Origin: Thermoplasmata archaeon
GTDB lineage: Archaea > Thermoplasmatota > Thermoplasmata > Lutacidiplasmatales > UBA184
NCBI GenBank assembly: GCA_021806135.1
Contig: JAJZYB010000003.1
Coordinates: 28,797 to 92,796 of the forward strand
Reading direction: 5' to 3'
DNA: 64,000 bases
Below the pieces are notes generated by a model that saw only the letters and a list, made by a program, of their open reading frames with translations, did no database searches and was not told where the DNA came from. Shown here one piece after another: positions 46,771-55,001 of the stretch. Position numbers and translations under genes: made by a program. Position 1 is the first letter of the stretch. Every line of letters starts with the position of its first letter.

Positions 46771-48192
46771 TCAGGCCCGTCCTGCGGTGTCCCGCAGCTT
46801 GGTATCCATGCGCCAGTCTCCGATGGCCCCCCAGCCGACGATGTTCAGGGGAGGGAGGGTGGGGAGCGTCCCCTCGCTCGCCCAGAGGATCGGCCGCCGG
46901 TTCCACCGGGCGTCGAGGGCGGGGTACAGCACCTCCCGGAGCCCCTCCACGGGGGCCCGGTCGAGGACGGCGGAGAGGAAGCCCTCGGCGATCATCCGGG
47001 TGGCCGCGTCCTCGGGGATCCCCCGGGACTCCAGGTAGAAGATCCGCTCCGGGTCGATGGGGGCCACCGAGGAGGAGTGGGTGGCCTTCACGTCCTTGGC
47101 GGAGAGGATCTCGAGTCCGGGTACCGATTCCGAGCGCGCCTCCTTGGAAAGGAGCATGGCGTGCTCCGAGAGGTAGGAGACCACCTTCCGGGTGTCGGGC
47201 TGGATCCGCATCATGCCCCGGCTGGTGCCCCGGGAATGACCTTTGAAGATCCCCCGGGTGATGGATTGTCCCTTGGTGTCGTCCGCCTCGTGCGTGATCT
47301 CGGTGAAGTTGTTGTACGCGGTCTGCCCATCGCCGTACATCACCTGGAGGTCCTCCACCTCCGAACCCTGGGCGGAGAGGTGGCTCTCGTTTCGCACCGC
47401 GGTCCGGAAGCCGTCGAACCCCGCCCAGATCCAGCCCAACCGGTCGTTCTGGGAGACCCGGGACTCCCGGCTGTAGAAGGAGACCGTCTGGCTGTCGGGG
47501 GCGTGGACGGTCAGGTAGACCACCTGGGCGTCCTCGGCTGGGCTCGCGTCCACAGCCGAGGAGTACAGGCGGGGTTGGGCCACCGAGGCCGTGACATAGA
47601 CCTCCTCGCTGTAGAGCAGGCGGCTCCGGCGTCCGGGGCGGAGGACCCGCCGGACGATGAGCCCCTCGTCCGGGCGAGTAAAGACCGTGACATCCTTCAC
47701 CCGGACCGGGGTGTCGAGTCCGTCGGGGATCGAGAGGTAGACCCCCCGGTTGAACAGCGCACTGTTCAAGGCCCGGAACTTCTCCTCGCGGGGCTCTCCG
47801 GCGTGGAGGAACGCCTCCGCCTCCCGCGGGTGGTCCCAGAGCTCCGGGACGGTCAGGACCATCACGCCCGCCGCCCGCAGCGGCTCCGGTATGGTGAGAT
47901 GGCTTCCCGAACGGTCGTGGAAGAGAAGGATGGAACCGGGGTCCGGGTCGGGCAGGCGGACGGACCCGCTGGCCCGGTCCAGCCGGACCTCCTTGAGCCG
48001 GTCGAGCCCGGTGAAGGAGGAGTACTTCTTGAAGAGCGGATCGAGCTCCAGAGGGAGGCCCGCGAAGGCCTGATGGGAACGTTTCCGCTCCTCCGTCACG
48101 AACCCGGGTTCTGGCGCCCCCGCGGTGGCCTCTTCCCACCGGGACCAGGGAAACCACGTCTGGAAACCCGTCTCTTCCACCCGGGCGATCAT
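46771..48192 (-). CDS. sufD: Fe-S cluster assembly protein SufD (SufB/D family)
   Basis: VYLSIPDGLDTPVRV, FTEITHEADDTKGQSITRGIFKGHSRGTSRGMMRIQPDTRKVVSYLSEHAMLLSKEARSESVPGLEILSAKDVKATHSSSVAPIDPERIFYLESRGIPEDAATRMIAEGFLSAVLDR. Confidence 0.95.
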   Translation of the reverse strand: MIARVEETGFQTWFPWSRWEEATAGAPEPGFVTEERKRSHQAFAGLPLELDPLFKKYSSFTGLDRLKEVRLDRASGSVRLPDPDPGSILLFHDRSGSHLTIPEPLRAAGVMVLTVPELWDHPREAEAFLHAGEPREEKFRALNSALFNRGVYLSIPDGLDTPVRVKDVTVFTRPDEGLIVRRVLRPGRRSRLLYSEEVYVTASVAQPRLYSSAVDASPAEDAQVVYLTVHAPDSQTVSFYSRESRVSQNDRLGWIWAGFDGFRTAVRNESHLSAQGSEVEDLQVMYGDGQTAYNNFTEITHEADDTKGQSITRGIFKGHSRGTSRGMMRIQPDTRKVVSYLSEHAMLLSKEARSESVPGLEILSAKDVKATHSSSVAPIDPERIFYLESRGIPEDAATRMIAEGFLSAVLDRAPVEGLREVLYPALDARWNRRPILWASEGTLPTLPPLNIVGWGAIGDWRMDTKLRDTAGRA

Positions 48193-48214
48193 ATCGGCGG
48201 GTACGAGGCCCTTC

Positions 48215-48268
48215 GCCTTATAAACGGGTCCTGCCCCCGGGCCTGGCCTACCCCTGGTTTATAAGGGC
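48215..48268. promoter_or_regulatory. Divergent, mirror-symmetric TATA boxes between sufD and sufU
   Basis: GCCTTATAAAC ... GTTTATAAGGGC read in the sufD/sufU intergenic region. Confidence 0.7.
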
Positions 48269-48299
48269 CCCGGGAATCAACGACCGGAAGAGGAAGCTC

Positions 48300-48740
48300 A
48301 TGGCCTGGGACATGTACCAGGAACGGATCCTGGACCATTACCGGCGGCCCCGGAACTTCGGGCGGCTGGAGTCGGCCGACCTCACCGGGTCGGAGAGCAA
48401 CCCGCTGTGCGGGGACCACATCACCCTGGAGCTCCGCCTGGATTCCGCCCGGGAGCGGCTCGAGGAGGTCCGCTTCTCCGGCGACGGCTGCGCCATCTCC
48501 ATGGCCAGCGCCTCCATGCTCGCCCAGCGGATCCAGGGAAAGCCCTTGACCGAGGTCTCCCAGGTCCGCCGGACCGACGTGGAAGCGATGCTTGGCATCC
48601 CGTTGTCCCCGGTACGGGTGAAGTGCGCCCTGACCCCCCTGAAGGCGCTCGCCGAGGCTCTGGCCGGGACCCGGACCCCCCTGACCACTTCGGAGGCTCC
48701 CGGCACGGAGACCCCGGGAGTCGGGGAGAGCCCGCCGTGA
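48300..48740 (+). CDS. sufU: SufU/IscU-like Fe-S scaffold or sulfurtransferase
   Basis: MYQERILDHYRRPRNFGRL, NPLCGDHITLEL, FSGDGCAISMASASMLAQRIQGK, RVKCALTPLKAL. Confidence 0.93.
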   Translation: MAWDMYQERILDHYRRPRNFGRLESADLTGSESNPLCGDHITLELRLDSARERLEEVRFSGDGCAISMASASMLAQRIQGKPLTEVSQVRRTDVEAMLGIPLSPVRVKCALTPLKALAEALAGTRTPLTTSEAPGTETPGVGESPP

Positions 48741-48949
48741 TCGAGGTCGACCAGGACGCCTGCTGTCTCTGTGGGCTCTGCACGGGGGTCTGTCCTCCGA
48801 ACGCCCTGGACCTGACCGAGACGTCCTTGAGGGTCCTCTCGAACTGCTCTTCCTGCGGATACTGCGTTCCCTACTGTCCGGTGGGGGCACTCTCCGGCGG
48901 CCGGCCCCGGGCAGGCCCTCACCACCGGGTGGCGTCAGGGGTCCGGTAG
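48737..48949 (+). CDS. 2x[4Fe-4S] ferredoxin
   Basis: CCLCGLCTGVCPPNAL...CSSCGYCVPYCPVGAL; GTG start overlaps the sufU stop. Confidence 0.92.
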   Translation: MIEVDQDACCLCGLCTGVCPPNALDLTETSLRVLSNCSSCGYCVPYCPVGALSGGRPRAGPHHRVASGVR

Positions 48950-49154
48950 GCCGGGGTCCACCCGTGGGCTCTCCTGGTGCCCCGTGGGTCCCAGGGGCCG
49001 CTGGGCAGGGCCTGGGACCATCCCGCCGCCCTGCCCTTCTGCTCGCCTTCGGATCGCCCCGGGTAGCAACGGTCCGTGGGGGAAGCGTTCGGAGGGGTCG
49101 GCCCGACCGGTAACGCAACGTTCAAGGCCCCCGGCCCCGTGGGCTCCTCTCACG

Positions 49155-50660
49155 ATGCCGTTCACCTTGACCGCTTCTTTGGAGGGGCGACCCGTTCCGG
49201 GCCTCCGGGTGCTCCTCGTCGACCCCTACCTGCGGCGGGAGGACCCCATGGAACGCAAGGGGCAGGAGCAGTATCCTTCCCTTGGGCTCCTCTCCCTCGC
49301 CGCCTTCGCCCGGCAACAGGGGGCCGACGTGAGGGTGGTGGACCTCACCTTTGCCCGGGGCCTCGAGCCTTTCGACCGTGCGCTCCGTTCCTTCACCCCT
49401 GAGGTGGTGGGGGTGCACACCAAGACGCTGACCCTGCCCCGGGCCCTGGCCATCGCCCGGCGGGCCCGGGCCGGCGGTGCGTTCGTCCTGGCGGGAGGGC
49501 CGGATTCCAGCTCCCGTCCCGAGCCCTATCTGGCCGGCGGCTTCGATGCCGTGGCCACCGGGGAGGGGGAGACCACCTTGGTCGACATCCTGCAGGCAAG
49601 GGCCGAGGGCCAGAGCCTCTTCGGCCTGCCCGGGGTCGCCTTCCTGCACGAGGGGACCGTGGTCCAAGGCCCCCCTCGGCCTTTCCTTCCGGACCTCGAT
49701 GCCCTTCCCCTCCCGGCCTGGGACCTGATCGACCTGGAGGGCTACCTCTCCCGGTGGAAGCGGTTCACGGGTACCCGACGGATGGCGGTGGTCACCTCCC
49801 GCGGGTGCCCGTTCGATTGCTCCTGGTGCTCCAAACCCACGTTCGGGAGGTCGTTCCGCCAGCGATCCATCCGCTCCGTCCTCCAGGAACTGAGCGCGCT
49901 CCGGGAGCTCTATGGGGTGGACTACGTTCGGATCTGCGACGATGTCTTCGGGATCCAGCGACGCTGGACCGAGGGGTTCTTGGACGCCCTCATCGCCCGG
50001 CGCTGGGGCCTCCAGTTCGAGTGCCTCTCCCGGGCGGACCTCCTGAGGCCGGAGCTCCTTCCCCGCCTGAAGGAAGCGGGGCTCCGCCGGGTCTTCCTGG
50101 GGGTGGAGTCGGGCAGCCAGGCGATGCTGGACCTGATGAACCGGGGGATCACGCTCGGCCAGGTGGAGCGCGCCTCGGCCGCGCTCAGGGCCCACGGGAT
50201 CGACCAGTACTGGTTCCTCATGCTGGGGTACCCTGGGGAGACCCTCGGGGACCTGGATGCCACCGTCCGGCTCTTCCGGCGCTTCGCCCCCGAGGAGTAC
50301 TCGGTCTCGGTGGCGGTTCCCCTCCCGGGGACCCGGCTCGAAAAGCTCGTGGACGAGGGAGCCGGGGGAGGCTCTCCCCAGGAGAGGCCTTCGCTCCTCT
50401 ACGAGGGGGTCTTCCCGCCCCCCGTGTACCGGTGGACCCGCGCCCGGATGCGCTTCTGGCGGAGACTCGACCCGATTACCCGCCGGTACGTCCCCTTGGT
50501 CGGCGAGAAGCTGGGCTCCGCCACGGACTGGTGGAGCCACGAGATCGCGCGGAAGGTCCTCACCGGTGGCCCACCGGCGGAGATCCCGACGCGCGGTTCC
50601 CTTCTCCCGCCCTGGCTATCGAACCTCCTGGCCGGCCCTCCCCCGCGCCGGTCCCGTTGA
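49155..50660 (+). CDS. B12-binding-domain radical SAM protein
   Basis: SRGCPFDCSWCSKPTFG (CxxxCxxC); N-terminal LRVLLVDPYLRRED...SLGLLSLAAFARQQGADVRVVDL. Confidence 0.92.
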   Translation: MPFTLTASLEGRPVPGLRVLLVDPYLRREDPMERKGQEQYPSLGLLSLAAFARQQGADVRVVDLTFARGLEPFDRALRSFTPEVVGVHTKTLTLPRALAIARRARAGGAFVLAGGPDSSSRPEPYLAGGFDAVATGEGETTLVDILQARAEGQSLFGLPGVAFLHEGTVVQGPPRPFLPDLDALPLPAWDLIDLEGYLSRWKRFTGTRRMAVVTSRGCPFDCSWCSKPTFGRSFRQRSIRSVLQELSALRELYGVDYVRICDDVFGIQRRWTEGFLDALIARRWGLQFECLSRADLLRPELLPRLKEAGLRRVFLGVESGSQAMLDLMNRGITLGQVERASAALRAHGIDQYWFLMLGYPGETLGDLDATVRLFRRFAPEEYSVSVAVPLPGTRLEKLVDEGAGGGSPQERPSLLYEGVFPPPVYRWTRARMRFWRRLDPITRRYVPLVGEKLGSATDWWSHEIARKVLTGGPPAEIPTRGSLLPPWLSNLLAGPPPRRSR

Positions 50661-50666
50661 CGGATC

Positions 50667-50795
50667 TTACGGCGAGGTATCCCCCTCCTTCCGGCCATGG
50701 AGTGGGCAACGTCTTCCGAGGCGGCAGAGCCGGCACTTCTCCGGCTTGACCGGCGGGATCGGTTTCTGCATGCGCCCGTACTTCCTGCGCGGCAT
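50667..50795 (-). CDS. Small (42 aa) putative zinc-binding protein
   Basis: MPRRKYGRMQKPIPPVKPEKCRLCRLGRRCPLHGRKEGDTSP; CxxC-x5-CxxH arrangement. Confidence 0.45.
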   Translation of the reverse strand: MPRRKYGRMQKPIPPVKPEKCRLCRLGRRCPLHGRKEGDTSP

Positions 50796-50941
50796 CTGTG
50801 CTCCGGCCCGGACCTCCGGGGAGAGATGGGGAGCGCCAGACCCGGAAAGCGTTAACCGATCCCTCCCTTCGTCGCGCCGTGGAAGAAGGCCGGGGAGGCC
50901 ACGCCACGAGCCAGGGTACCCGGGCATTGGCCGACCGCGCC

Positions 50942-51985
50942 ATGGCCGGCGACCGGGCCTGTCCCCAGCACTTCCGGACCTTCGGCGGCCTCACGTTGGG
51001 CTCTCTCGGCATGGGCACGTACCTGGGGGATGCCGACCCCGCCACCGACCTCCGGGTGGCCGCTGCGGTGGCCGAGGGGCTCCGCTCCGGCGCGATGAAC
51101 GTGGTGGACACGGCGATCAACTACCGGCACCAACGGGCGGAGCGGTCGGTGGGTCGGGCGCTCCAGGAGGGGTTCCGGAAGGGCTGGTTCTCCCGGGACG
51201 AGGTCTTCGTGAGCACCAAGGGGGGGTACCTCGCTCCCGACTCCGAGTCCGGGCTCCCCGCTGCCGTCTGGATCGCCCGGGAGATCTTCGGGACCGGGGC
51301 GCTCCGGCCCGAGCAGGTGGTCGGAGGAAGCCATGCGATGGCGGTCCCCTACCTGCGGGACCAGCTGGCCCGGAGCCTTCAGAACCTCGGGTTGGAGACC
51401 GTGGACCTCCTCTACCTGCACAACGCCGCCGAGGCCGAGATGGAAGCGATCGGTCCCCGGCCGTTCGAAGAGCGGCTCCGGGAGGCCTTCGCCTTCTACG
51501 AGGAGGCCCGACGGATCGGGCGGATCCGCTGGTACGGCCTGGCGACCTGGGACTCCCTGAGGATGGGCCGTTCGGAGCCGGGGTATCTCTCCCTGGAAAG
51601 GACCGTGGAGCTCGCCCGGGAGGTGGGAGGGGACGAGCACGGTTTCCGGTTCATCCAGTTCCCCCTGAATCCGGTGATGCCCGAGGCCGCCGTCCTGCGT
51701 AACCAGCGGGTCGGTTCCCGATCGCTGACGCTGCTGGAAGCGGCGGGAGCCCTCGGGGTCGGTACCTTCTCCTCGGTACCCCTCCTTCAGGGCGAGGCGC
51801 TGGGGCAGATCCCGCCCACCGGAGCGCTCACCGGGGCGCAACCGGTGCTCCAGTTCAGCCGCTCGGCGCCGGGGCACCTGACCACCCTGGTCGGACAGAA
51901 GGACCCGGCCCATGTCCCGGAGAACCTGGCCCTTGCCCGGTTCCCACCGGTCGAGGAAGCGACGTTCAGGTCCTGGCTTCCCTGA
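50942..51985 (+). CDS. Aldo/keto reductase family protein
   Basis: LGSLGMGTYLG, NVVDTAINYRHQRAERSVGRAL, EVFVSTKGG, TVDLLYLHN, IRWYGLATWDSLR. Confidence 0.88.
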   Translation: MAGDRACPQHFRTFGGLTLGSLGMGTYLGDADPATDLRVAAAVAEGLRSGAMNVVDTAINYRHQRAERSVGRALQEGFRKGWFSRDEVFVSTKGGYLAPDSESGLPAAVWIAREIFGTGALRPEQVVGGSHAMAVPYLRDQLARSLQNLGLETVDLLYLHNAAEAEMEAIGPRPFEERLREAFAFYEEARRIGRIRWYGLATWDSLRMGRSEPGYLSLERTVELAREVGGDEHGFRFIQFPLNPVMPEAAVLRNQRVGSRSLTLLEAAGALGVGTFSSVPLLQGEALGQIPPTGALTGAQPVLQFSRSAPGHLTTLVGQKDPAHVPENLALARFPPVEEATFRSWLP

Positions 51986-51997
51986 GCCGTGCCGGGC

Positions 51998-52402
51998 TCA
52001 CTTCCCGGGCGATCGCTTCGCGGGCCCGCGGGCCGGAGCTGCCGGGTCCTTCGCGTCGGCGGACGCAGCTTCGCTCCCGGTCGAGCCGGTCCCCTTCTTC
52101 ACGATCGCGGCGAGCATGCCGAGCAGTGGCCCCGCCATGAGCAGGAACTCCTCGGTCCCGATGGTGATCCCGCCACTTCCCGAGGGGGCAGGGGGGACCA
52201 CCAAGACGGCCTCCGCCCGCGGCGCCCTCGGCGACATGGCCGGCGGCGGGGGGGGCTGGGCCATGCGCCGGAGCCCCTCCATCTCCCGGGACATGAGCGA
52301 GAAGAGTTCGGTGGCCTCCTCCATGGTGATCTCCCGGTTGGTGAGCCGCTGCATGAGGTAGACCCGCCGCTCGGGCGAGGGGTTTGCCCTCGGGTAGGCC
52401 AT
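51998..52402 (-). CDS. Uncharacterised small protein
   Basis: MAYPRANPSPERRVYLMQRLTNREITMEEATELFSLMSREMEGL...; helical N-terminus, hydrophobic stretch. Confidence 0.5.
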   Translation of the reverse strand: MAYPRANPSPERRVYLMQRLTNREITMEEATELFSLMSREMEGLRRMAQPPPPPAMSPRAPRAEAVLVVPPAPSGSGGITIGTEEFLLMAGPLLGMLAAIVKKGTGSTGSEAASADAKDPAAPARGPAKRSPGK

Positions 52403-52488
52403 GGCCCGGGCAGGGCGCGGCCCGTCAATAACCCTTCGTCCGTCGGTTTCCCCCTACGCTTATAGCCCACCGTTCAGTGGGATTCCCC

Positions 52489-52848
52489 ATGAGCAGCCCG
52501 ACCCCTCCCCCGCCGTCGCCCCCCCGCCATCTCCATGTCCGTCTGGTGGACGAGAGGGGCGCCATCTATGACCACCTCACGGAGTACCTGAAGGTGGCCG
52601 GGAAGGCCCCCGACTGGTATTGGCGGACCGTCGGACGCCTGGAGGGGCAGGAGGAGGAGAACATGGAGGAACTGCTCTCCAGCGCGTTCGAGGCCGGTGC
52701 CTATCTCGCCCACGAGCATCCGGAGGCGCTCGGCTTCTCCTGGGTCACGGAGGCGGAGTGTGAACGCGAAAGGAAGGCCGGGGAGCCCGCGGGGGGGAAG
52801 GACGAACAGCGCCAGCGGGACCGGGCCGCCCTGAGCCACTACGCCTGA
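52489..52848 (+). CDS. Uncharacterised protein
   Basis: MSSPTPPPPSPPRHLHVRLVDERGAIYDHLTEYLKVAGKAPDWYWRTVGRLEGQEEENMEELLSSAFEAG; TATA-like GCTTATAG upstream. Confidence 0.6.
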   Translation: MSSPTPPPPSPPRHLHVRLVDERGAIYDHLTEYLKVAGKAPDWYWRTVGRLEGQEEENMEELLSSAFEAGAYLAHEHPEALGFSWVTEAECERERKAGEPAGGKDEQRQRDRAALSHYA

Positions 52849-52876
52849 GCCCCCGGGACGGCGGGAGGCCCTGGAG

Positions 52877-53284
52877 ATGGCGGTCATCCAGAGTCTGGAC
52901 GAAGCGGACTTCCAGGGCCGCCATCTCTCCCGTCCCGGCCGGGTGGCCGTGCTCTTCCGGATGGCCACCTGCCCGTACAGCCGAGCCTTCCGGTTCGAGT
53001 ACGGGCACATGCCGGCGCCGGCGGGGGTCCTCCTCGCCGACTACGTGCTCGGGAACTTCTACGAACGGCTTCCCCTGACCTTTGACATTGCGGTGGTGCC
53101 CACCGTCCTGGGATTCGAGGATGGCACCCTTCGTTGGAGGCATGACGGGGCACCGGGAAAGGGCCTGGGCGAGGCCACCTTGCGGCAGATCCTCTCCTGG
53201 ACGCCGCCCCCGATGCCTGCCTCCTCAGCCAGGAGAGAGAGCCCCGGACCGGAGAAGGGTTCTGGACCGCTCCCGCCCCCCTGA
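52877..53284 (+). CDS. Thioredoxin-fold-like protein
   Basis: SRPGRVAVLFRMATCPYSRAFRFEY...DIAVVPTVLGFEDGTLRWRHDG; single Cys in CPYS. Confidence 0.65.
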   Translation: MAVIQSLDEADFQGRHLSRPGRVAVLFRMATCPYSRAFRFEYGHMPAPAGVLLADYVLGNFYERLPLTFDIAVVPTVLGFEDGTLRWRHDGAPGKGLGEATLRQILSWTPPPMPASSARRESPGPEKGSGPLPPP

Positions 53285-53345
53285 CCCCCCGGCCGCGGTG
53301 CCCGGAGGGAAGGGGTCCGGGCCCTGCCGGGGACACGCCGCGCGC

Positions 53346-54497
53346 TCAGAAGTCGACCGGCCTTCCGTCCCACGCGCAGAGGACCAGTCGGGAGAGCTCG
53401 GTGGTGGAGGGCACCCGCCCGCTGGCCACCACTCCCGTGAACCGTTCGGCTGCTTCGATGACGGAAGGGAGGGCCCCGACCAGGTCGTCCCGGCGGACCG
53501 GGATCGCGAGGGAAAGGTTCCTCGGCACCCCCAGGGCCTCCCAGAGCTCCCGGACGCGGCCGGCGATCTCCGGCCCGCTGCGCACGGCACCCTCCCCCAA
53601 CCAACGGCCGAGTTGACGGTACTTCTCACGGGCGGCGAGGAAGGTGAACTCCAGCACCGACGGAAGGAGCGCGGCCGCGACCTTCCCGTGGCTCACCCCG
53701 AACCGCGGCGCGAGGGCATGCGCCAGGGCGTGGCCCATCCCCATCTGGGCGTGCGCCTGCGCCAGCCCGGCGAGCCCGGAGGCGATGAGCAGATGCTCCC
53801 GGAGGTCGTCGGGTGGATCGGGCCTCAGGACCCGGGGAGCCCTCTCGAGCAGGGTCTCCACCGCCTGTTTGGCCAGGGCCTCCGAAAAGGGGTCGGACCA
53901 TTCCGATCCCAAGGACTCCAGGGCGTGGCTAAGGGCGTCCGCCGCTCCCAGGGCCACGGCAGCAGGCGGGAGGGAGCGGACCAGCAGCGGCTCCAGGAGC
54001 ACCCAATCCGCGGCCAGGTTCCGGTGCGTCAGTTCCCGCACCGGGCCCTCCCGGCTCCGCTTGAGCATGGCGGTCCAGGACATCTCGTTCCCGGGCCCCA
54101 CCGTGCAGGGGATCAGCACCAGGGGCGGGTGCGGTCCGCCCGGAAGGTCCACGAGCAGGGTGATCTCCGCCGGGTCGAGCCCGGGGCTCCCGCCCAGGGC
54201 GGAGGCCACCTTCGCCACGTCCAGGAGCTCCTCGCCTCCCAACCCCACGAGGAGGTCTGCGCCGCACTCCCGCGCACGCGCCGCTGCCCGGGCGGCCCCT
54301 CCCAGGTCGAGGGCGTCCACCTCCAGGAGCTCCACGGTCTTCCCCTGCTTCGCCCGCTGCTCCCGGGTAGCCAAGACCCCGGGCGATCCCGCAGCACCCG
54401 GCTCCACGAGAAGGAGCGTCCGGTCTCCCGGCAGGGAGGCCAAGGACTCCAGCGCACCGGGGCCGAAGCTCACCCGGGGGGGCGTAAAGAAACCCAC
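53346..54497 (-). CDS. Iron-containing alcohol dehydrogenase-like protein
   Basis: PPRVSFGPGALESLASL, LVGLGGEELLDVAKVASAL, DALSHALESL, MGMGHALAHALAPRFGVSHGKVAAALLPSVLEF. Confidence 0.88.
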   Translation of the reverse strand: MGFFTPPRVSFGPGALESLASLPGDRTLLLVEPGAAGSPGVLATREQRAKQGKTVELLEVDALDLGGAARAAARARECGADLLVGLGGEELLDVAKVASALGGSPGLDPAEITLLVDLPGGPHPPLVLIPCTVGPGNEMSWTAMLKRSREGPVRELTHRNLAADWVLLEPLLVRSLPPAAVALGAADALSHALESLGSEWSDPFSEALAKQAVETLLERAPRVLRPDPPDDLREHLLIASGLAGLAQAHAQMGMGHALAHALAPRFGVSHGKVAAALLPSVLEFTFLAAREKYRQLGRWLGEGAVRSGPEIAGRVRELWEALGVPRNLSLAIPVRRDDLVGALPSVIEAAERFTGVVASGRVPSTTELSRLVLCAWDGRPVDF

Positions 54498-54531
54498 AGT
54501 TCCGCCGTGGCCGGAAGGACCCCCTCCGGCG

Positions 54532-54936
54532 CTAAACGAACTCCGTGGGGATGAGGGTGGCGGTGTTGACCAGTTCCCGGGCCGCCCGGTTGTAGCGCAT
54601 GACCTTCAACATGTTCCCTTTGAACCGGAACTGCCCGCCCATGAGGGCCTGGACCGGATCGATCTCCTTGGCGATCAATTTCCTCCAGTTCCCGTAGCTC
54701 CCCTCGAGGCTGAAGGCCGCCGATCTCGCTTGTGGGTTCGGCAACATCTCCGCCTCGCGGCACTTCCCGTGGAAGAGGTCGAGGTAAAAGGTGGCCGGCT
54801 CGAGCAGCCCTTGATCCGGCTGGATGAGGAAGACGAAGTCCCCTTCCCAGGTCCGGGCTGCCTCCTCGTAGGCGGCGTTCCGGTTCAGTTCTTCCTGGAA
54901 GAGGGCGATCCACTCACGGGAGGGGAAGAGCGCCAT
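54532..54936 (-). CDS. SCP2 sterol-carrier-like domain protein
   Basis: WIALFQEELNRNAAYEEAARTWEGDFVF...IAKEIDPVQALMGGQFRFKGNMLKVMRYNRAARELV. Confidence 0.8.
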   Translation of the reverse strand: MALFPSREWIALFQEELNRNAAYEEAARTWEGDFVFLIQPDQGLLEPATFYLDLFHGKCREAEMLPNPQARSAAFSLEGSYGNWRKLIAKEIDPVQALMGGQFRFKGNMLKVMRYNRAARELVNTATLIPTEFV

Positions 54937-55001
54937 GATACTGCCGGACCGGAAGGGCCGAACGGTTAAGGTATTACCCCGGGCCGGGCCTGCGTAGTCC
55001 C

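Noticed and set aside
44795-48157. 1120-aa minus-strand ORF across sufD and neighbours
   Set aside because: Pro/Gly/Arg-rich low-complexity translation in a frame alternative to SufD; not protein-like.
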